Shown here piece after piece: positions 34,500 to 43,654 of a stretch of DNA of 64,000 nucleotides. The position numbers and the translations under genes are program-made. Numbering within the stretch: position 1 is the stretch's first letter; every line of letters begins with the position of its first letter. The notes under the pieces are model-generated. The model was given only the letters and a program-made list of their open reading frames with translations, was not told the origin of the DNA and did no database searches. Source of the stretch: Fulvivirga sp. (GTDB taxonomy: Bacteria; Bacteroidota; Bacteroidia; Cytophagales; Cyclobacteriaceae); assembly GCA_028280565.1 (NCBI GenBank), contig JANQLQ010000312.1:1-64000 (forward strand), given 5' to 3'.

Positions 34500-35045
34500 T
34501 CAATTCACTTTTGTAAATTGTACATTACCGATGATCTTTACCTCATCCGCTACTACCACACCGCCAGCTTCCGTCACCCCATTCCATTTCAAACCAAAAT
34601 CCTTGCGATTGATGGCCCCGGTTACTTCGAATCCCGCTTTGGTCTGCTGGTACATGTCCGTAACCACTCCACCAAAGTCTACCTGTAGCGTCACCGGTTT
34701 GGTGATATCGCGAATGGTAAGATCTCCCTTAAGTTCATAATGACTCCCCGCCTTTTCAAATCCCGTGCTTTCGAAAGTTAACTTAGGGAATTGCTCCGCG
34801 TTAAAGAAATCATCTGATTTCAAGTGTGCGTCACGGTCTGTAACGCCTGTATGGATACTGTCGATATCTGCAGAGAACTTGATCCTCGCATTTGTAAAGT
34901 TTTCGTCTGCGGCTTCCACTTCTGCTTCAAACTTGTTAAAGCTTCCTGTTACGGTAGAGATGACGAGATGTTTTACTTTAAATTGTACCTCAGAGTGCAG
35001 TTCGTCAATTTTCCAGGTTGTTTTTTGTGCTTCTACGGTTTCCAT
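34500..35045 (-). CDS. YceI-family lipid-binding protein
   Basis: The 181-residue protein is a full YceI lipocalin-like barrel (TWKIDELHSEVQFKVKHLVI at 10-29, DIDSIHTGVTDRDAHLKSDD, FGLKWNGVTEAGG). YceI proteins bind isoprenoid or fatty chains such as polyprenyl quinones. This copy has no export signal, so it would be cytosolic, unlike periplasmic YceI. It is the last gene of a three-gene minus-strand group with DoxX and an isochorismatase-like hydrolase. A role in quinone or membrane redox stress is possible. Confidence 0.93.
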   Translation of the reverse strand: METVEAQKTTWKIDELHSEVQFKVKHLVISTVTGSFNKFEAEVEAADENFTNARIKFSADIDSIHTGVTDRDAHLKSDDFFNAEQFPKLTFESTGFEKAGSHYELKGDLTIRDITKPVTLQVDFGGVVTDMYQQTKAGFEVTGAINRKDFGLKWNGVTEAGGVVVADEVKIIGNVQFTKVN

Positions 35046-35124
35046 TTTTGTATTTTGTTTAAAAGTTCATTGATGATTTTACTTGTTCATTATGTTATTC
35101 CAGCTGCCTATCCAAAAGATCTAC

Positions 35125-35499
35125 TTAACTTTTTAACCTTGGCCCGATGATCATCATGCTGGTCAAGACCAGGCTGAGTTCAATGGGATGTGAGTAGTGA
35201 CTGAACGGCTCTCCTGATCTTAAAAGTACCACGATGGCCACTACGAGCGTGCTGAGTACGGCCGGTATAACATAGCGGAAATAACTTCCCACAGCGATAA
35301 CCAGCCCCCCAACGGCCTGTATGCCGGCAGCGAAATACCCCATAACTAGCGGAAAGAGGGATACTCCAATGAGTGAACTGAAATCATTCCCAAGTTTCAG
35401 CATTTCTTCCTCTCCCCCGAAGAATTTGAAAAGTCCATGTAAAAATATCATTGTTCCTACACTGACTCTCATTATGCTATATCCGAGTGTGGGCTTCAT
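35125..35499 (-). CDS. DoxX-family membrane protein
   Basis: The 124-residue protein has four predicted membrane helices and the DoxX N-terminal pattern (RVSVGTMIFLHGLFKFFGG). DoxX proteins are quinone-linked or thiol-stress membrane subunits in many bacteria, with no fixed reaction. The gene lies 26 bases after the isochorismatase-like gene and 79 bases before the YceI gene on the same strand. Confidence 0.92.
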   Translation of the reverse strand: MKPTLGYSIMRVSVGTMIFLHGLFKFFGGEEEMLKLGNDFSSLIGVSLFPLVMGYFAAGIQAVGGLVIAVGSYFRYVIPAVLSTLVVAIVVLLRSGEPFSHYSHPIELSLVLTSMMIIGPRLKS

Positions 35500-35525
35500 T
35501 TGCTTATTAATTTATTCGTTCATTT

Positions 35526-36290
35526 TTACTTACCACTGGATGCTTCGCTGGCCTCTTTGCCGGTCATCCACTTACTCATAGTTTTAATGTAGTCAATACC
35601 TAGGCCGTAAGATCCACCATATTTTTTTGAGATTCTTACCACTTCGTCATATGTTTTATCCCTTGCCCAGTCCCTGTGTACTTCAAGCAGGTATTGTAGC
35701 GAAGTGACCGGCTTAACCCCTGCCTGTACCATACGAATGATGCTCATATCATGCGCTTCTTGCGAGATACCTCCACTGGCATCCGCGACCACGTACACAT
35801 CATAGCCATCTTCCAGTGCGGATAGCGCTGCTGTGAGTGTACACACCTCGGTCCACAGTCCAGCAATTACCAATTTCTTCTTTTTGTATTCGTTCACGGC
35901 CTTGACCAACCGGGTATCCTCCCAGACATTCATGGTGGAACGGTCGATGTACTGGCTTTCGTCCGTAAAGACTTCCCTGGTTTCCGGGAAAACCGGGCCG
36001 CTGAAAGACTTAGCAGCGACCGTTGTGACCACGGTAGGTATTTCGTACAGCCTAGCAGTCTCGCTCACTAAGCCAAGGTTATTGCGTAGCTCCTCGATCG
36101 GCTGGGACTCTACGGCAAACGCCACCTGGCTTTGGTGGTCGATAAGGAGCAACACATGATTGGTAGGATTTAACAACTCTTTCGAAGCGTTGGCCGGATC
36201 ATTCACTGGGTTCGGGTTGTATTGCTTCCATTGTCCCAATACCGAGGTACTCACTAGCACCAGGACAAACATGATAACTGGCTTTTTCAT
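35526..36290 (-). CDS. Exported isochorismatase-family hydrolase
   Basis: The 254-residue protein carries the catalytic triad of the family: Asp51 (LLIDHQSQ), Lys94 (TVAAKS) and Cys150 (LWTEVCTL). It has a signal peptide (residues 1-19, ending VLGQ), unusual for a family that is mostly cytosolic. It resembles the YcaC-like group, whose natural substrate is unknown (amides, or isochorismate in siderophore routes). It heads the group with DoxX and YceI. The C-terminal 40 residues (YGGSYGLGIDYIKTMSKWM) are an extension seen in YcaC-like relatives. Confidence 0.9.
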   Translation of the reverse strand: MKKPVIMFVLVLVSTSVLGQWKQYNPNPVNDPANASKELLNPTNHVLLLIDHQSQVAFAVESQPIEELRNNLGLVSETARLYEIPTVVTTVAAKSFSGPVFPETREVFTDESQYIDRSTMNVWEDTRLVKAVNEYKKKKLVIAGLWTEVCTLTAALSALEDGYDVYVVADASGGISQEAHDMSIIRMVQAGVKPVTSLQYLLEVHRDWARDKTYDEVVRISKKYGGSYGLGIDYIKTMSKWMTGKEASEASSGK

Positions 36291-36798
36291 CTATTCGGTT
36301 GAGTGTTTTAATCTCATTGGTTACTTACTGATGAAAACGGCCAAGGCGAAGGAAGGTGATTACAAGAATGTCGGTTAGAGATGCAAAAATTTTGGGTAAT
36401 GCCGTGAATGTAAAAGAACCTGACGCACGCTCCTGCTTTCCGTAATGTACTACATTATTCTTTTGTTTCAGCAAAAGCAGCACCCTAGTCCTCGGAAGGT
36501 TTTACTATTTCACAAAGCTCTTCTAGTAGCCTGGAGATCCACAAAGGCAGGATAGATCATCTTTGTGTAACTCCGTGATGCTTTACCTTGGTAGCGAAGC
36601 TTTCCAGGTCGCTAAAGCTAAAAGAATCACAAAGGTATTTCCTTCTTGTTTGATCCTGGCATATTTTGGATCGAACCTAGGTTCCCAATAAGAAGACTTT
36701 TGTAGCCGGTGCTGTGCTTACTTTTTATGGCTTCGTCTACAACAAAACTTATAGTGACCTAACACCATCACCTCACACATAACTTAACACCAATAAAA
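36291..36798. other. Intergenic spacer with a repeat copy
   Basis: The 508-base spacer holds one copy of the repeat seen at 27.24-27.29 kb (36595-36637, AAGCTTTCCA...AAAGAATCACAAAGG). Its left part contains ATCTTTGTGTAACTCC, similar to the hairpin at 24643-24709. A CTTAACACCA word near 36783 resembles the short repeat at 27523-27538. No gene is visible. Confidence 0.5.
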
Positions 36799-38508
36799 TC
36801 ATTCTCTCTCCGAACCATGGGCTTGTATTATGCCAGCCAATAAAAAAACCAGGGGCGCATTCCAATTGATGGCAACTTCATTGCTAGCATAACTACACAC
36901 ATCATCTGTATAGGAGAGCGCCGGCAGGTCGCTGGGGTAGGTACACTTGTCCTGCTGTCCTGGGTTAGGCCCCCCGACCAGGAATCCCGGCACGGGAGCT
37001 GTTACATGATCAGAAAAGGAAGGCCGGTGGTGAGGATCTAAGGGGCTTTTTTTGCCAAAACCGGTTACAAAACAATAATTCAGCGGGTTGCGGCCTAGCA
37101 GGTAATCCATATTGGCCATGGCTGCAGATAAATAGTGTTTATCTTCCGTCAAGTAATAGGCCGCCAGCAGTACAACGCCCTGGTTGGCGGCCAGCCCGTT
37201 GCTGCCCCATACAAAATCCGAAGCTGCACCTCCAAAAGGCATCTTGTAAGGAGAGTCCCGATAGGTAGCAAGCAACCGGCCGGCTAGGTCCAAAAGCTTT
37301 TTCTTTGCTTGGGATCTCTCTCCTGCGGGTACCAGGTGGTGGTGCCTGGCCAGGGAAATAAGGCTTAGCGTGCTTACATTTCTCCATGAAGGTACGGTTG
37401 CGGTGATCGAGGGAATGTTGATAAACGTGTAAAAGCTATCCCTCCGGATAGTAACGAATAGTTCTGTTGCCGCCCATTGAAATTCATCTGAAAGTACGTC
37501 ATCCCCGTATTCACCGGTGGTTACGTCTGCAGGTTGGTCATAAATTCTTGCAGGATTAATACGACTCCATTTCCATGCTTTTAAAGCTGCTTCACCACAG
37601 GCACGGCTAAAACCCGGGAAGTCCCGCTCATATGCTGCAAAAACCCGGCTGGCCTGGGCCATGACTGCCGCAAAATTTAACGTAGCGGCTGTAGTTTTGG
37701 GCATTACATATCGTTCTTTGATCGCCTTTCCCGGGGTTACAAAGCCTGAAAACTCTTTAGAGGTAAGTTTATGGTAAACCCCTCCGTCGTGGGGATCCTG
37801 CATGGTGAGCATCCAGTCCAGGTTCCATTTTACCTCGTCCAGTACATCGGGAACTTGGTTTTCGCTTTCGGGAATAGCCAATGACAAGGTAGCGAGGGTC
37901 TCTCCAAAGTACTCAAGGGCTGCCAAAAGGGTATAGGTACTTATCCCCGAATTTACGACGTATTTATTGTAATCACCCGCATCATACCATCCTCGCGGGG
38001 CCCGCAGCGTGGTCCCGGCTGGCCGCTGTTCCGTGGCCGCCTTTGGATGAACAAGCACACGGTCGTCAGGATGAGCAAGGTCTCTTTTGTACTCGCCGGC
38101 ATGTATCGGCAACAATTCGGTAGAAGCTCGCTGGTAATAATACGATTTGATCGACGCTTTTAGCAAGCTTTCATAGATGTGACTTCCTATCTCAAAGGGA
38201 TGCGAACTCTTGGAAGCACTTGTGATCTTGTATACCCCCGGGCTCATAAAGTCACTAAAATTGGCTTGGCCCACATTTTCTTTGGCTAGCTCCCAATAGC
38301 CGGCGGTACGAATTACCCCGGTGCACACCGTGTCATAAGCCACTTGGTCGATAATATAGAAGGACTCTCCCACGACTCCCCCGGGAATAATGGCTATTTT
38401 CTCTGCTTGCGGGTAAAAACCTAATTGACCCAGTTTAATATCTTGTGCGTGGCCATAACAAAGGGGCACCAGGCAAAAGATAGCTCCCAGGATCACCGAG
38501 TTTTTCAT
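36799..38508 (-). CDS. GH9 family glycoside hydrolase (endoglucanase-like), secreted
   Basis: From the ATG at 38508 the protein has 569 residues, with a signal peptide ending HAQD near residue 22. An earlier ATG at 38577 adds 23 residues that would spoil the signal. Residues ~23-115 are an Ig-like N-terminal domain and the rest is the (alpha/alpha)6 barrel of GH9. Catalytic Asp176 and Asp179 lie in GWYDAGDYNKYVVNSG, the histidine site is PHHRPSFSD, and Glu544 is in ASNEVAINWNAPLV. GH9 enzymes cut beta-1,4-glucans and some act as exo-glucosidases. The gene lies downstream of the FG-GAP protein and SusCD on the same strand, which makes it the probable main enzyme of that locus. Confidence 0.93.
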   Translation of the reverse strand: MKNSVILGAIFCLVPLCYGHAQDIKLGQLGFYPQAEKIAIIPGGVVGESFYIIDQVAYDTVCTGVIRTAGYWELAKENVGQANFSDFMSPGVYKITSASKSSHPFEIGSHIYESLLKASIKSYYYQRASTELLPIHAGEYKRDLAHPDDRVLVHPKAATEQRPAGTTLRAPRGWYDAGDYNKYVVNSGISTYTLLAALEYFGETLATLSLAIPESENQVPDVLDEVKWNLDWMLTMQDPHDGGVYHKLTSKEFSGFVTPGKAIKERYVMPKTTAATLNFAAVMAQASRVFAAYERDFPGFSRACGEAALKAWKWSRINPARIYDQPADVTTGEYGDDVLSDEFQWAATELFVTIRRDSFYTFINIPSITATVPSWRNVSTLSLISLARHHHLVPAGERSQAKKKLLDLAGRLLATYRDSPYKMPFGGAASDFVWGSNGLAANQGVVLLAAYYLTEDKHYLSAAMANMDYLLGRNPLNYCFVTGFGKKSPLDPHHRPSFSDHVTAPVPGFLVGGPNPGQQDKCTYPSDLPALSYTDDVCSYASNEVAINWNAPLVFLLAGIIQAHGSERE

Positions 38509-38612
38509 CTTTTCATACCATTTTTTCCACGTACAACAGGATGTTCTTCTCATCAAAAAAGGATTCACCATTGTCATACATTATTCAAAGAAAACTGCTC
38601 ATACTTGCACTC

Positions 38613-41600
38613 TTACCTACCTCCGAGCAGGGCCGGCGTGACAGGTGGAACTGAACATTTTGTAAATTGGAGAAAATCATCATTCTTAGCCGAGAGGATG
38701 TAATGCTGGCCTTTGATCTCGATAAAGGCCAAGTCTTTCACATCGCCCGGGGTAAATAAGCCGCTCTTAGCAGGCGGTACAGGTTCGAAGTTCCCGCTGC
38801 CGTTCCCTTTCAAAAACAACCCGTAACCTGCATCAGCCCGGGGAGTTTCTACTTCCGAAGCATAAAGGTTTCCTGCCACGACCAGGTCCGAATACCCATC
38901 AAGATCAAAATCCTTTGCCAGTATTTGATTGATGGGCGCCAGTTGCGCTTCCACCGGCAGTTGATGTATGATAAACCTACCGTTGTCATTTTCAAGGTAA
39001 ACGCTGGCAAACGAACTTACTTGGTAATGTAACCCTTCTTCCAACATGCTTTCATCGTATATCTCCGTAAGGGTGGCGGTAGAAAATTCATTATAGGTCT
39101 CAAATTTCTTTTTGATGGAAGGCACTTGCTGTGAGGAACATTCCCTGCCCCTAACGGGGTATTTTTTACCTTCATTGAAATAACTCAATACAATATCGTT
39201 GCGTTTATTGCCGTCAAAATCATTAAAATGAATATCAAAGGTTTCATGTTTATTCGCCTTGTATTTGTAATTCTGGCCCAGGTTACCGGCTATAATGTCC
39301 ACATCCCCATCGTTGTCAAAATCACCAGGCGCCAGGCTGAACCACCAGCCTACGGTCTCTACCAGGTCCATTTTCTTGGAAACATCTACAAATTTGCCCT
39401 GCCTGTTCCTGAAAACCTTGATGGGCATCCACTCCCCGGCTACGATGAGATCGTCCCAGCCATCCTGGTCAATATCTGTAAAGGCTGCGGATGTCACGAG
39501 GCCCAACCTATCGAGGAAGGGAGCGGCCTCGCTGGTTATATCTTGGAATTTCGGGACTCCCTTAGTACTGATGTTTTCAAGTAAATGGCTATTGGCAGGG
39601 TAAGGATAGTTGCCAGGCACTAGGCGGCCGCCTATGAACAGGTCCAGGTCGCCGTCTTTATCGATGTCATTGGCGTATACGCGGCTCCCGCTGGTCAGCA
39701 TTTTTGGCAGGGCGGCGGGGTATTTCACAAAGTTGCCCTGCCCATCATTTACATACAGGCGATCTTGGAGCATTGGCGAGTCATGTTCAAATTCATTACC
39801 GCCACTAATGATATACAAGTCATTGTCACCATCTTGGTCAGCATCGAAGATGAGAGCACCCATATCTTCAAAATCGATATCTTGCAAAAGAAGGGCCGTT
39901 TTCTGCTGGGTAAAGCTTCCATCACTGTTTTGAAAGAACATGCCCCCGGGATAACCGGAGGCAGCACCGATGTAAAAGTCGTCGCGTTGATCTCCATTTA
40001 AGTCCCCCACCGCTATACCAGGGCCGAAATTGGACATTTTATGAGGAAGTAATACCTCGTACTTAAAGTCGTCGAAGACATTTTCTTTGTGTTTATAAAC
40101 GCTGTCTAAGGCGATATCATGCTCGAAAATGGTGGCTTGCGGGGCATAACCTGCTTGCCTGGCACCTGGTCCTGACTCTGCATAATTTAAGGTGATCCTG
40201 CGGTTTGTAGTTAAATCGGTAAGGATTTGCTGTTTACCATCTGGCCAGGTGACTTGTAGCTCCTCCACCCTTTCGAAGTCACCGAGTCCAAAATGTAATT
40301 CCGGGGCTACGGAAGATTGAAAACCCCGGGTCAATGTAAGCTCTTGGTATTGTAGAAGCGTGTCCGTTTTTAAGGTGACTTTGGCACCTATTCCAAACCT
40401 GTTCTTTTTGGTGCCTTGGAAATTCACGACGAGGTACCTGCTTTTTTCGGCGCTTTTGTTTTCAAACAGTACCGCTTCCTCATCAATATTGTTGATAATG
40501 ATCTCCAGGTCGCCGTCGTTATCCAAATCAGCATAAGCGCTGCCGTTGGAGAATCCTTCATGGCTGATCCCCCAATATGGGTTGGCTTTTTCAAAGGAGA
40601 GGTCGCCTTTGTTCCTAAAAACGTAGTTGTCGATTTTCTCAGAGGGGATCCGCAACGATTTAGCTAGGAGGCTGTCTTTATGTCTCTTTTCCCCTTCTAG
40701 CGCTTTGAAATAGTCCTTATTATTGATCTCCCTGCGTGTTCCGTTGGAAACAAATACATCTTTCCATCCATCGTTGTCCAGGTCCGCAAAAAGCGGACCC
40801 CAGCTCCAGTCCGTAGAAGATAACCCTGCAAAACGGGAGACATCACTAAACCTCGGCCCACCATCGATGATCATACCTGTATTCACCTGCAGGCTGTTTT
40901 GCATATACTGCGTTTGGAACCCGGCCTGTTCGATATCTGAAAAGAGCTTTGGGTCCATGCTGGCCATATTGGCCTTGGACCGCCGGTTGGATTCGGCGTC
41001 CATGTCCATTTGTAAAATATCTACAAACCCGTCATTGTTATAATCGGCGATATCTACCCCCATACCATAAAAAGAGGTGTGGGAAGTCGCTGTTTTGATA
41101 TGATCTGTAAACGTACCGTCACCATTGTTGATGTACATACAATCCGGGCTGTTGAAGTCATTGGAAACGTACACGTCAGGCCATCCGTCGCGGTTAAGGT
41201 CTCCCACGGTAGCGCTCAGCGACAAGCTGTACCTTAAAACGCCGGCTTCTTCCGTAACTTTAGTGAAATGACCGTCATCATTTCGATACAGGTGATCTGA
41301 ATTGGTGTCATTGACGCGTTTCATCAACTGGGTGTACTGGAACGTGGTGGCGCTGAACGGAGTTATGGGATAGTTGGCCACATAAAGGTCCAGGTCACCA
41401 TCCCGATCGTAGTCGAAAAACGTGGCATTGACGCTACTGCCGGTATCATTGACCCCATAGTCGGCAGCTTGCTCTTTAAACGTAAGGTCACCCTGGTTAA
41501 TGTACAACTGGTTTTCTCTATCCCCGGACTGTCCTGCCACGGAAACGTAGATATCCAAGAGGCCATCATGGTTAACATCTGCCATGGTCGAGCCTGTATA

Positions 41601-42050
41601 CCACCGGCTATCCCCGCCCAGCCCGGCTTTCTGCGTGATATCTTCAAAAGTAAGGTTGCCTTTATTGAGGTATAACCTGTTAGATACCATGTTACCAGTG
41701 AAAAAGATATCTACCAGGCCATCATTGTTGATGTCACCTACCGACACCCCTCCTCCCATGTACAAATAGGGATAGGTGAAATAGTTGAGTGTATCTGTCT
41801 CGTTGAGGTCATTGGAGAAGGTAATGTGGGTAAGATCGGACGCCAGTTTTTCAAAGATCACTGCGTGTTGGGTATGGGTGGCGCTGTCTTCCTGTTCTAC
41901 TCCTGTTTTACAAGCAAAACAGCAAAGGAGAACTACAGGTGCCATTAAGATCGAACTCCCCCACTTCTTGGCAAGAGTTTTGATAACGGTTCCTTGGGTT
42001 GATGCTCCCGGATCACCTTGCCGGGCACAAATCGGATCAATTTTTATCAT
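38613..42050 (-). CDS. Very large FG-GAP/ASPIC-domain lipoprotein (CRTAC1-like)
   Basis: The 1145-residue protein is made of many FG-GAP/VCBS blade repeats with calcium-loop text (DINNDGLVDIFFTGN, DFDNDGDVDIIAGN, DQDGDNDLYIISGG), forming one or two beta-propellers. An ASPIC/UnbV domain lies in the middle (about 555-625, RFGIGAKVTLKTDTLLQ). A lipobox LLCCFAC marks Cys47. The long N-region could be shortened by starting at the Met at residue 36. Such proteins are coupled with SusCD in many Cytophagales and probably help to hold the glycan at the surface. The gene follows SusD after a hairpin and precedes GH9. Confidence 0.9.
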   Translation of the reverse strand: MIKIDPICARQGDPGASTQGTVIKTLAKKWGSSILMAPVVLLCCFACKTGVEQEDSATHTQHAVIFEKLASDLTHITFSNDLNETDTLNYFTYPYLYMGGGVSVGDINNDGLVDIFFTGNMVSNRLYLNKGNLTFEDITQKAGLGGDSRWYTGSTMADVNHDGLLDIYVSVAGQSGDRENQLYINQGDLTFKEQAADYGVNDTGSSVNATFFDYDRDGDLDLYVANYPITPFSATTFQYTQLMKRVNDTNSDHLYRNDDGHFTKVTEEAGVLRYSLSLSATVGDLNRDGWPDVYVSNDFNSPDCMYINNGDGTFTDHIKTATSHTSFYGMGVDIADYNNDGFVDILQMDMDAESNRRSKANMASMDPKLFSDIEQAGFQTQYMQNSLQVNTGMIIDGGPRFSDVSRFAGLSSTDWSWGPLFADLDNDGWKDVFVSNGTRREINNKDYFKALEGEKRHKDSLLAKSLRIPSEKIDNYVFRNKGDLSFEKANPYWGISHEGFSNGSAYADLDNDGDLEIIINNIDEEAVLFENKSAEKSRYLVVNFQGTKKNRFGIGAKVTLKTDTLLQYQELTLTRGFQSSVAPELHFGLGDFERVEELQVTWPDGKQQILTDLTTNRRITLNYAESGPGARQAGYAPQATIFEHDIALDSVYKHKENVFDDFKYEVLLPHKMSNFGPGIAVGDLNGDQRDDFYIGAASGYPGGMFFQNSDGSFTQQKTALLLQDIDFEDMGALIFDADQDGDNDLYIISGGNEFEHDSPMLQDRLYVNDGQGNFVKYPAALPKMLTSGSRVYANDIDKDGDLDLFIGGRLVPGNYPYPANSHLLENISTKGVPKFQDITSEAAPFLDRLGLVTSAAFTDIDQDGWDDLIVAGEWMPIKVFRNRQGKFVDVSKKMDLVETVGWWFSLAPGDFDNDGDVDIIAGNLGQNYKYKANKHETFDIHFNDFDGNKRNDIVLSYFNEGKKYPVRGRECSSQQVPSIKKKFETYNEFSTATLTEIYDESMLEEGLHYQVSSFASVYLENDNGRFIIHQLPVEAQLAPINQILAKDFDLDGYSDLVVAGNLYASEVETPRADAGYGLFLKGNGSGNFEPVPPAKSGLFTPGDVKDLAFIEIKGQHYILSAKNDDFLQFTKCSVPPVTPALLGGR

Positions 42051-42064
42051 TCTAGTGTAATGTT

Positions 42065-42090
42065 AAAGGCAGAAGATCAATTCTGCCTTT
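42065..42090 (-). terminator. Terminator or attenuator hairpin between susD and the FG-GAP gene
   Basis: AAAGGCAGAA and TTCTGCCTTT form a perfect 10 bp stem with a 6-base loop, 34 bases past the susD stop. The downstream gene starts just 15 bases later on the same strand, so the hairpin may lower read-through and set the SusCD to FG-GAP ratio. Confidence 0.75.
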
Positions 42091-42123
42091 ATTCAAATGT
42101 TCATTGTCTATTTCAAACCTTGC

Positions 42124-43644
42124 TTATCCACCACCGAGTGTAGGATTAGAATCTATCTCCAATTGTGGAATAGGGAAAAAACGCTTATCAGCGGTATAGC
42201 CTGCTTTAACGTCTGGCAACTCTTGTAGATCCAAGCCCCAGCGTTGCAGGTCCACCACTCGCTTACCCTCCAGGCACAGCTCTATCATCCGTTCATGAAC
42301 GATGGCTGTAAATACTTCTTCTTGCGTATTCACCGGGTAAATGGCGTTCATCTCGGCAGTACCATAGTTGGGCATCATTACACTCGGGCGATTACGGACC
42401 TCGTTCAGGTAGCTGACGGCTTGCGTGATGCTACCGCCACTTCTAAAGAGTTCGGCTTCTGCTTTCATCAAAACTATATCTGCGTATCGCAGTATCCTGG
42501 GGTTCGTTCCTCCCTCCACGGCATGCTGATCGTTTTCCAGGTAATCCGAATATTTTTTCGAAGTTAGGTCTTTGTCATCCACAGGATTTGGCCCGGCAAA
42601 TCCTGTTCCACCGTCATCCGGGTCAATCCCCCAGATCCGGCCCGAGCTGCCGTAGGTAGCTCCTTCTACAAACCACGAATCCTCCAAACGCGGATCATCG
42701 GGCTCATATTCATCTATCATCTTGTCCGAAGGCACGCTATTGGACCAGCCGGAATAGTCCGCACTGCGAAACGAAATTTCATCGCCCCCTTCACCATTCA
42801 CGGAGTTCCATGCTTCATCCTGTGTCCCTACTCTACGGTCAAATCCAACCTCGAACAACGATTCGGCATTGTATTCCCCGGCTACGTTGAAGTTGTCAAT
42901 GTAATTGGGTACCAGCGAATAGGAAGTGACTTGATTCAAGGCAGCCATGGCACTGTCATATTCTTGATTAAAAAGATATACCTTGCCTAAAAAACCGTAA
43001 GCAGTCTCATCGGTAGGTCTGCCGGGTTCTTGCTGTCCCCGGTTGGGTAAGTTCTCAGCGGCAAACTTAAAATCTGCTTTAATGAGGCTGTAAACCTGCT
43101 CCGACGTAGCCAGTGGCTGCGGCGCTGGGCTAGGCTCTGTTACTAAGGGGACTTCACCAAACCGTGTTACCAGCAGGAAATAATAATACGCCCTGATGAA
43201 CCGGGCTTCTCCGAGCAAATGGCTCGTGGCTGTCTCATCGAAATCAGCAAATTGAGATTCGCTACTGATCACTACATTACAATTACCAATCCCTTGGTAG
43301 CACTGCCGGAAGTACTCCGTAGAAGCCGTGGAGTTTGCCACCAGCGAGTAATTGGAGATCTGGAATATATCGGGATCAGCCGAGTTGGTAAAAGCTTGTA
43401 GCTCATCGGACATATGATCTTCGAGCCAATGCCCGAACCTGCCGTATAGCCCACGGTGCTGCAGGTTGGAATATGCTCCATTGACCAGGGACTGGGCGAT
43501 GGTGATATCCTCGCCGATCAGGTCTGTGTTGAGGGTATTCCGGTTGGTGATGTCCAATATCTTATCTTCATTGCAGGACCAACCTAATGCCACCAGTATC
43601 ATAGCCAGTGACAGTATGTTTATTTTATGCAAGTTTCTCATCAT
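42124..43644 (-). CDS. SusD/RagB-type glycan-binding lipoprotein (second pair)
   Basis: The 506-residue product has a lipobox (LGWSC, Cys24) and SusD helices (LLGEARFIRAYYYFLLVTRFGE, DIVLMKAEAELFRSGG, and the C-terminal FTAIVHERMIELCLEGKR, RVVDLQRWGL). It binds glycan at the surface together with the SusC encoded just upstream, separated by 10 bases. The substrate is suggested by GH9 downstream, but SusD proteins vary too much for prediction. Confidence 0.95.
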   Translation of the reverse strand: MMRNLHKINILSLAMILVALGWSCNEDKILDITNRNTLNTDLIGEDITIAQSLVNGAYSNLQHRGLYGRFGHWLEDHMSDELQAFTNSADPDIFQISNYSLVANSTASTEYFRQCYQGIGNCNVVISSESQFADFDETATSHLLGEARFIRAYYYFLLVTRFGEVPLVTEPSPAPQPLATSEQVYSLIKADFKFAAENLPNRGQQEPGRPTDETAYGFLGKVYLFNQEYDSAMAALNQVTSYSLVPNYIDNFNVAGEYNAESLFEVGFDRRVGTQDEAWNSVNGEGGDEISFRSADYSGWSNSVPSDKMIDEYEPDDPRLEDSWFVEGATYGSSGRIWGIDPDDGGTGFAGPNPVDDKDLTSKKYSDYLENDQHAVEGGTNPRILRYADIVLMKAEAELFRSGGSITQAVSYLNEVRNRPSVMMPNYGTAEMNAIYPVNTQEEVFTAIVHERMIELCLEGKRVVDLQRWGLDLQELPDVKAGYTADKRFFPIPQLEIDSNPTLGGG

Positions 43645-43654
43645 TTTGCCTAGG

